Below, in pieces: positions 61,017 to 64,000 of a DNA stretch of 64,000 nucleotides (position 1 is the stretch's first letter; each line of letters begins with the position of its first letter). The translations under genes and the position numbers were made by a program. Source of the stretch: Alistipes sp. (GTDB lineage Bacteria > Bacteroidota > Bacteroidia > Bacteroidales > Rikenellaceae); assembly GCA_017416915.1 (NCBI GenBank), contig JAFQAN010000002.1, forward strand, positions 1-64,000. Reading direction: 5' to 3'. Under the pieces are notes generated by a model. That model had not been told where the DNA came from and did not search any database. It saw only the letters and a program-made list of their open reading frames with translations.

Positions 61017-61988
61017 TTACAAATTTATTTGTAACATACTCTCGAAGTGGCGTTTTTCTTCGTCGAAATTGATGTTTTCTAGGGTGGCTATCGCCGCAAG
61101 CTGCTTTTGGCAGAACGTGCGATACTGCTCACTCGCTGCGTTCATTGGACGGTGCTTCGCCGCCCGAACAATGTCTAATACGCTGTGCATCATCTCCTTT
61201 GCGCTGTTTGATAGTGCCGTCTCAAAGAACTTATCGGTGATGTAGCTTATCGCCATCTGAGAGGGGTGTACCAAGTCATCGCCATAGAAGCGGTAGTCGC
61301 GCAGGTCGTCCATCATTATCTCGAACGACGGGAAGTAGCTGACGCGCTCATTGCGACGTACTACCTCGTCGATAGCGACGCGCAGTATAGCCTTGCTTAG
61401 CGAGTTGTCCTCCATACCCTCGCCAATATGTCTTACTGGGCTGAGAGTGAGTATTATATGTGTCTTAGGGTCGGTGCTATCGACAATGCGTTGTAGCTCG
61501 TCAATGCACTCGTTGGTGCTGAGTAGTTCGCGGCAAAATAGCGAGTGGGGCTGCTTGTGGCAGTTGGCGACAACCTCGCCTGTTGAGCGAAGACGATACG
61601 TCCACGCTGTGCCGAGCGTAACTATCAGGTGGTCAGCGCTCTCCAATAGCTCTGCGCCACGCTCTACGGCACTTGTCATCTGTCGCTGTGCCTCGTCGCG
61701 GTTGGCTGCCGAGAGCGTCGAGTGAAAGTGGTAGCTGAGCCAGCGACCGTCACTTTGAAAGAGGTCGTCGGCACATACCTCACGGCGCTGGCGAAAACGC
61801 TCTATCGTGCGCGCTATTGACGCAGGGTTGAAGAGTATGCCCGAGGGAGATGTGGCTATGTTGAACTTGCACTCGGCGAGTCGCTCGGCGATATTTTGTG
61901 CGAAGCACGAGCCTATGCTGAGGATGCGACTATGGTAGTCGATTGTGCGCTGCCACGGCGTTATTTCTATTTCGGTACGAAGCTTCAT
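61017..61988 (-). CDS. GSCFA-domain protein
   Basis: The 323-aa protein contains ILSIGSCFAQNIAERL (about 23-38), which gives the family its name, and DLVHPSQMAISYI (about 235-247) with an Asp and His of an SGNH-like hydrolase. GSCFA proteins are predicted esterases of unknown substrate in Bacteroidota. It begins one base after the acyltransferase stop, so the two are translationally coupled; modification of a surface glycan is a reasonable guess. Confidence 0.87.
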   Translation of the reverse strand: MKLRTEIEITPWQRTIDYHSRILSIGSCFAQNIAERLAECKFNIATSPSGILFNPASIARTIERFRQRREVCADDLFQSDGRWLSYHFHSTLSAANRDEAQRQMTSAVERGAELLESADHLIVTLGTAWTYRLRSTGEVVANCHKQPHSLFCRELLSTNECIDELQRIVDSTDPKTHIILTLSPVRHIGEGMEDNSLSKAILRVAIDEVVRRNERVSYFPSFEIMMDDLRDYRFYGDDLVHPSQMAISYITDKFFETALSNSAKEMMHSVLDIVRAAKHRPMNAASEQYRTFCQKQLAAIATLENINFDEEKRHFESMLQINL

Positions 61989-61989
61989 A

Positions 61990-63123
61990 CTATCCTATAA
62001 TATACTTACTCTTAGGTAGATACGATATTAGTCGTGTGATTAGTGAGCATAGCGTAAATGTTATCACTGCCGAGAGTATCATCGTAAGTGGTGTTGCCAA
62101 AGCCCAGCCCTTGACATACTCAAAGACGATGACAAGGATGAACATATGCATAAGGTAGATGCCGTAGCTACGCTCCGATATTGAGCGTATGAGCGGATAT
62201 ATGCCGCAGGGGCGCTGTATAAGGCTGAACAGCAGGAAGACAGCGATTGTTTGCAGCGCGGTACCTGTTGTGGCGAAGCTCCAACTAAGCTCCATCTTAA
62301 TCGCCAAATCTATGCTCTCGTTCACGGGAAAGGTGGCGGGTATCTGCTGATAGAAGGGTAGTGCCGTGATGACGTAGCCCACGACGAGCATCGGCAGTGC
62401 CGCGGCAATCCTACGTTTTGCACTCCAACTGAGGTGTGTACGGATGTAGTGTGCCGCTACGACGTAGCCCACAAACCCGCTTACGTAGTACAGTGTGCCA
62501 AATTCGTTCCAACTCGCCTCTCCCCATACGGCGTAGCTGCCTCTTAGAGGCTCTGCCATAACGCGCAAGAATGGAACTGCCGTGGCAAGCAGCCATAGAG
62601 CGAGAAATATGCGTTCGCCACGTGCCGACACTCGCTCCAACCAGGGCGAGATAATCGGCATAACGAGATATACGCCTAAGAGCATATATATAAACCACAG
62701 ATGTCCTCCGTGGGGCATAAAGTTGAGTGTTAGCACTTCGAGGTTACGTGTAATGTCTATCTCGCCGCCCGAACCCCACATAGGCACCACGGCGTATAGC
62801 AACGACCAGATGACAAATGGTATGACTACACGCTCCGCACGGCGCTTGAAGAAGCGCGATGTCTCCCCTTTAATAGGGACGAGTAGGTAGCTCGATGTCA
62901 TCACAAAGAGCGGTACGGCGATGCGTAGTAGCGAGTTGATAAGCGTAACCCACAGAGCATCGCTGTGCGAGGCGATATAGGTGCCATTGCCGCCGAGGTA
63001 GAAGGGCTCGATGCAGTGTACCAAGATTACCATAAAGCATGCCGCGACGCGCAGATAATCTAAAAATACCACGCGCTCGCCATTTGAGGTGCTTATCGTC
63101 GAGTTGTCGAGTGAACTGTTCAT
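61990..63123 (-). CDS. Acyltransferase-3 family membrane protein
   Basis: From ATG 63123 the 377-aa protein has about ten membrane helices and the family start VVFLDYLRVAACFMVILVHC, with the active-site His near residue 37. Such proteins O-acylate cell-surface sugars or lipids. The upstream extension to 63177 has no start support and would overlap the luxS promoter. First gene of the run with the GSCFA gene. Confidence 0.85.
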   Translation of the reverse strand: MNSSLDNSTISTSNGERVVFLDYLRVAACFMVILVHCIEPFYLGGNGTYIASHSDALWVTLINSLLRIAVPLFVMTSSYLLVPIKGETSRFFKRRAERVVIPFVIWSLLYAVVPMWGSGGEIDITRNLEVLTLNFMPHGGHLWFIYMLLGVYLVMPIISPWLERVSARGERIFLALWLLATAVPFLRVMAEPLRGSYAVWGEASWNEFGTLYYVSGFVGYVVAAHYIRTHLSWSAKRRIAAALPMLVVGYVITALPFYQQIPATFPVNESIDLAIKMELSWSFATTGTALQTIAVFLLFSLIQRPCGIYPLIRSISERSYGIYLMHMFILVIVFEYVKGWALATPLTMILSAVITFTLCSLITRLISYLPKSKYIIG

Positions 63124-63164
63124 TGTTGATGGTTGGTTGATAATTTGTTGCGAAGATACTATTT

Positions 63165-63198
63165 TTTGTCCACACAACCGAATTTTTTATTAACTTTG
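63165..63198 (+). promoter_or_regulatory. Promoter of luxS
   Basis: TTTG (63165-63168), a 22-nt spacer and TAACTTTG (63191-63198) lie 28 nt before the luxS ATG. Confidence 0.6.
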
Positions 63199-63225
63199 TC
63201 GTACAATAGCGAAAAACCGAATATT

Positions 63226-63738
63226 ATGAAGAAGAATGTAGTGTCATCTTTCGATGTTGATCATCGTACACTCGACGCTGGTCTCTACCTGCGCTCGGTA
63301 TATACTATTAATGATGAGTTCGCCGTACACTCGTGGGACTTGCGCTTCCGTGCGCCTATGTCTCACGCTCCCCTCGGCTCGGGTGAGGTACACACCATCG
63401 AGCATCTTATGGCGTACTATCTGCGCTTGGACGAGAAGATAGGCTCACGCATCGTGTCGTTCTGCCCGATGGGCTGCAAGACGGGCTTCTACCTCTCGAC
63501 GATGAACGATGTCGAGGTGGAGGATATACGTCAGGCATTGGCAAAGGTCTATAAGCAGGTATTTCCGTTGAAGTCCGCCGCCGATGTGGTGGGTCTCAAT
63601 GAGATACAGTGCGGCAACCCTGGATTGTACGCTATCGACACGACAAATGCCGCAATGGCGGAGTATATGCGCGTGTTGTTCAGTGCTGAGGAGGCAGAGC
63701 AGTATGGCATAGGCGATGTATATAAGCGTTGGTGGTAG
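63226..63738 (+). CDS. luxS: S-ribosylhomocysteine lyase LuxS
   Basis: LuxS splits S-ribosylhomocysteine into homocysteine and DPD, the precursor of autoinducer-2. From ATG 63226 the 170-aa protein has the zinc site HTIEH (about 54-58) and Cys in IQCGNPGLYA (about 124-133), plus the catalytic Cys in FCPMGCKTGFYL (about 79-90). Length fits the family. The next gene starts 1 nt after its stop and is probably in the same pathway. Confidence 0.95.
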   Translation: MKKNVVSSFDVDHRTLDAGLYLRSVYTINDEFAVHSWDLRFRAPMSHAPLGSGEVHTIEHLMAYYLRLDEKIGSRIVSFCPMGCKTGFYLSTMNDVEVEDIRQALAKVYKQVFPLKSAADVVGLNEIQCGNPGLYAIDTTNAAMAEYMRVLFSAEEAEQYGIGDVYKRWW

Positions 63739-63739
63739 T

Positions 63740-64000
63740 ATGAGAGTGCTTATCTGTGCGCCTACGTCGCGCGAGTATCGCGCTATGCGCTACGCTCTGG
63801 ATAGGGCGCAAAATCTGCGCAATGAGTACGACCTTGTGGAGGTAGGTATCGGTAAGGCGCTGTCGGCAGCGGGTCTCTCACGCGCGCTGACCCTCGCCGA
63901 GGGGCGTTATGATATGCTCGCCGTTGTGGGCTTTGCTGCTGCGGCACTTGGTCGCCAGCAGGGCGATATTGTTATGCCCTCGTCTGCTATACACCACGAC
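63740..64000 (+). CDS. Nucleoside phosphorylase-family protein, partial at window end
   Basis: The frame from ATG 63740 is open to the last base (87 codons). It reads as the N-terminus of the PNP/UDP superfamily: VEVGIGKALSAAGLSRAL, VVGFAAAALG and GDIVMPSSAIHHD. Given that luxS lies one base upstream, 5'-methylthioadenosine/S-adenosylhomocysteine nucleosidase, the enzyme just before LuxS, is the favoured candidate. Futalosine hydrolase is the main alternative. The C-terminal catalytic Asp lies outside the window. Confidence 0.65.
   Translation, partial: MRVLICAPTSREYRAMRYALDRAQNLRNEYDLVEVGIGKALSAAGLSRALTLAEGRYDMLAVVGFAAAALGRQQGDIVMPSSAIHHD

Overview
The window reads as a chromosomal segment of a Bacteroidota (Bacteroidales) bacterium, probably close to Alistipes/Rikenellaceae; the genus is an inference. 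Supporting signs are promoters of the TTTG-N19/20-TAnnTTTG type (best before the tRNA gene and before the 94-aa gene), many lipoproteins with a Cys lipobox, a BspA/fimbrillin/M64 surface protein, an OstA-like envelope operon and the DUF2795, GSCFA, DUF2851 and WG-repeat families. Backbone genes are moderately GC-rich; several accessory blocks are clearly AT-richer.

Layout. 1-420 is a non-coding composite repeat that recurs at 23.53-24.03 kb. 0.4-17 kb is mainly housekeeping: an OmpA-like protein, ispE, a YgjP-type metallopeptidase, rlmB, a cobalamin adenosyltransferase, a BaiN-like flavoprotein, a phosphoesterase, a nitroreductase, rdgB, a threonine aldolase carrying a 78-bp in-frame tandem duplication, an MFS exporter, and a RelA/SpoT homologue whose synthetase half looks degenerate. 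17-23.5 kb is an envelope-assembly operon: two peptidyl-prolyl isomerases, an OstA/LptA-like protein and a GH2-like probable pseudoenzyme. 24.4-28.5 kb holds a WG-repeat protein and a fimbrillin/leucine-rich-repeat/M64 lipoprotein.

28.9-53.5 kb is a mosaic of core genes and defence loci: an EcoRV-like type II restriction-modification pair, a second type II pair (Tsp45I-like by memory of motifs), a TIR protein fused to a DUF1566/Fib_succ-like domain, a tRNA-Lys(CTT) island bounded by 168-bp direct repeats, and a type IIG restriction-modification enzyme. The island contains a compact HNH / AAA-ATPase / DUF4435 operon. That operon resembles the PARIS pair (AriA ATPase + AriB TOPRIM/DUF4435) with a Septu-like HNH gene added in front, and a dead HNH paralogue lies just upstream. 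This is the best candidate for an unusual system here. Interspersed core genes include an AspT-family transporter, a threonine-dehydrogenase-like SDR, a DedA-like protein, a C1 aminopeptidase, a CYTH protein and a DUF362 protein.

53.7-64 kb returns to core functions: dCMP deaminase, secA, then a long minus-strand run (acyltransferase, GSCFA, alkaline phosphatase-like, sufE, SufT-like, DUF2851). luxS on the plus strand is followed by a nucleoside-phosphorylase-family gene cut by the window end. All identifications come from reading the sequence and remembered family motifs; no database search was run.
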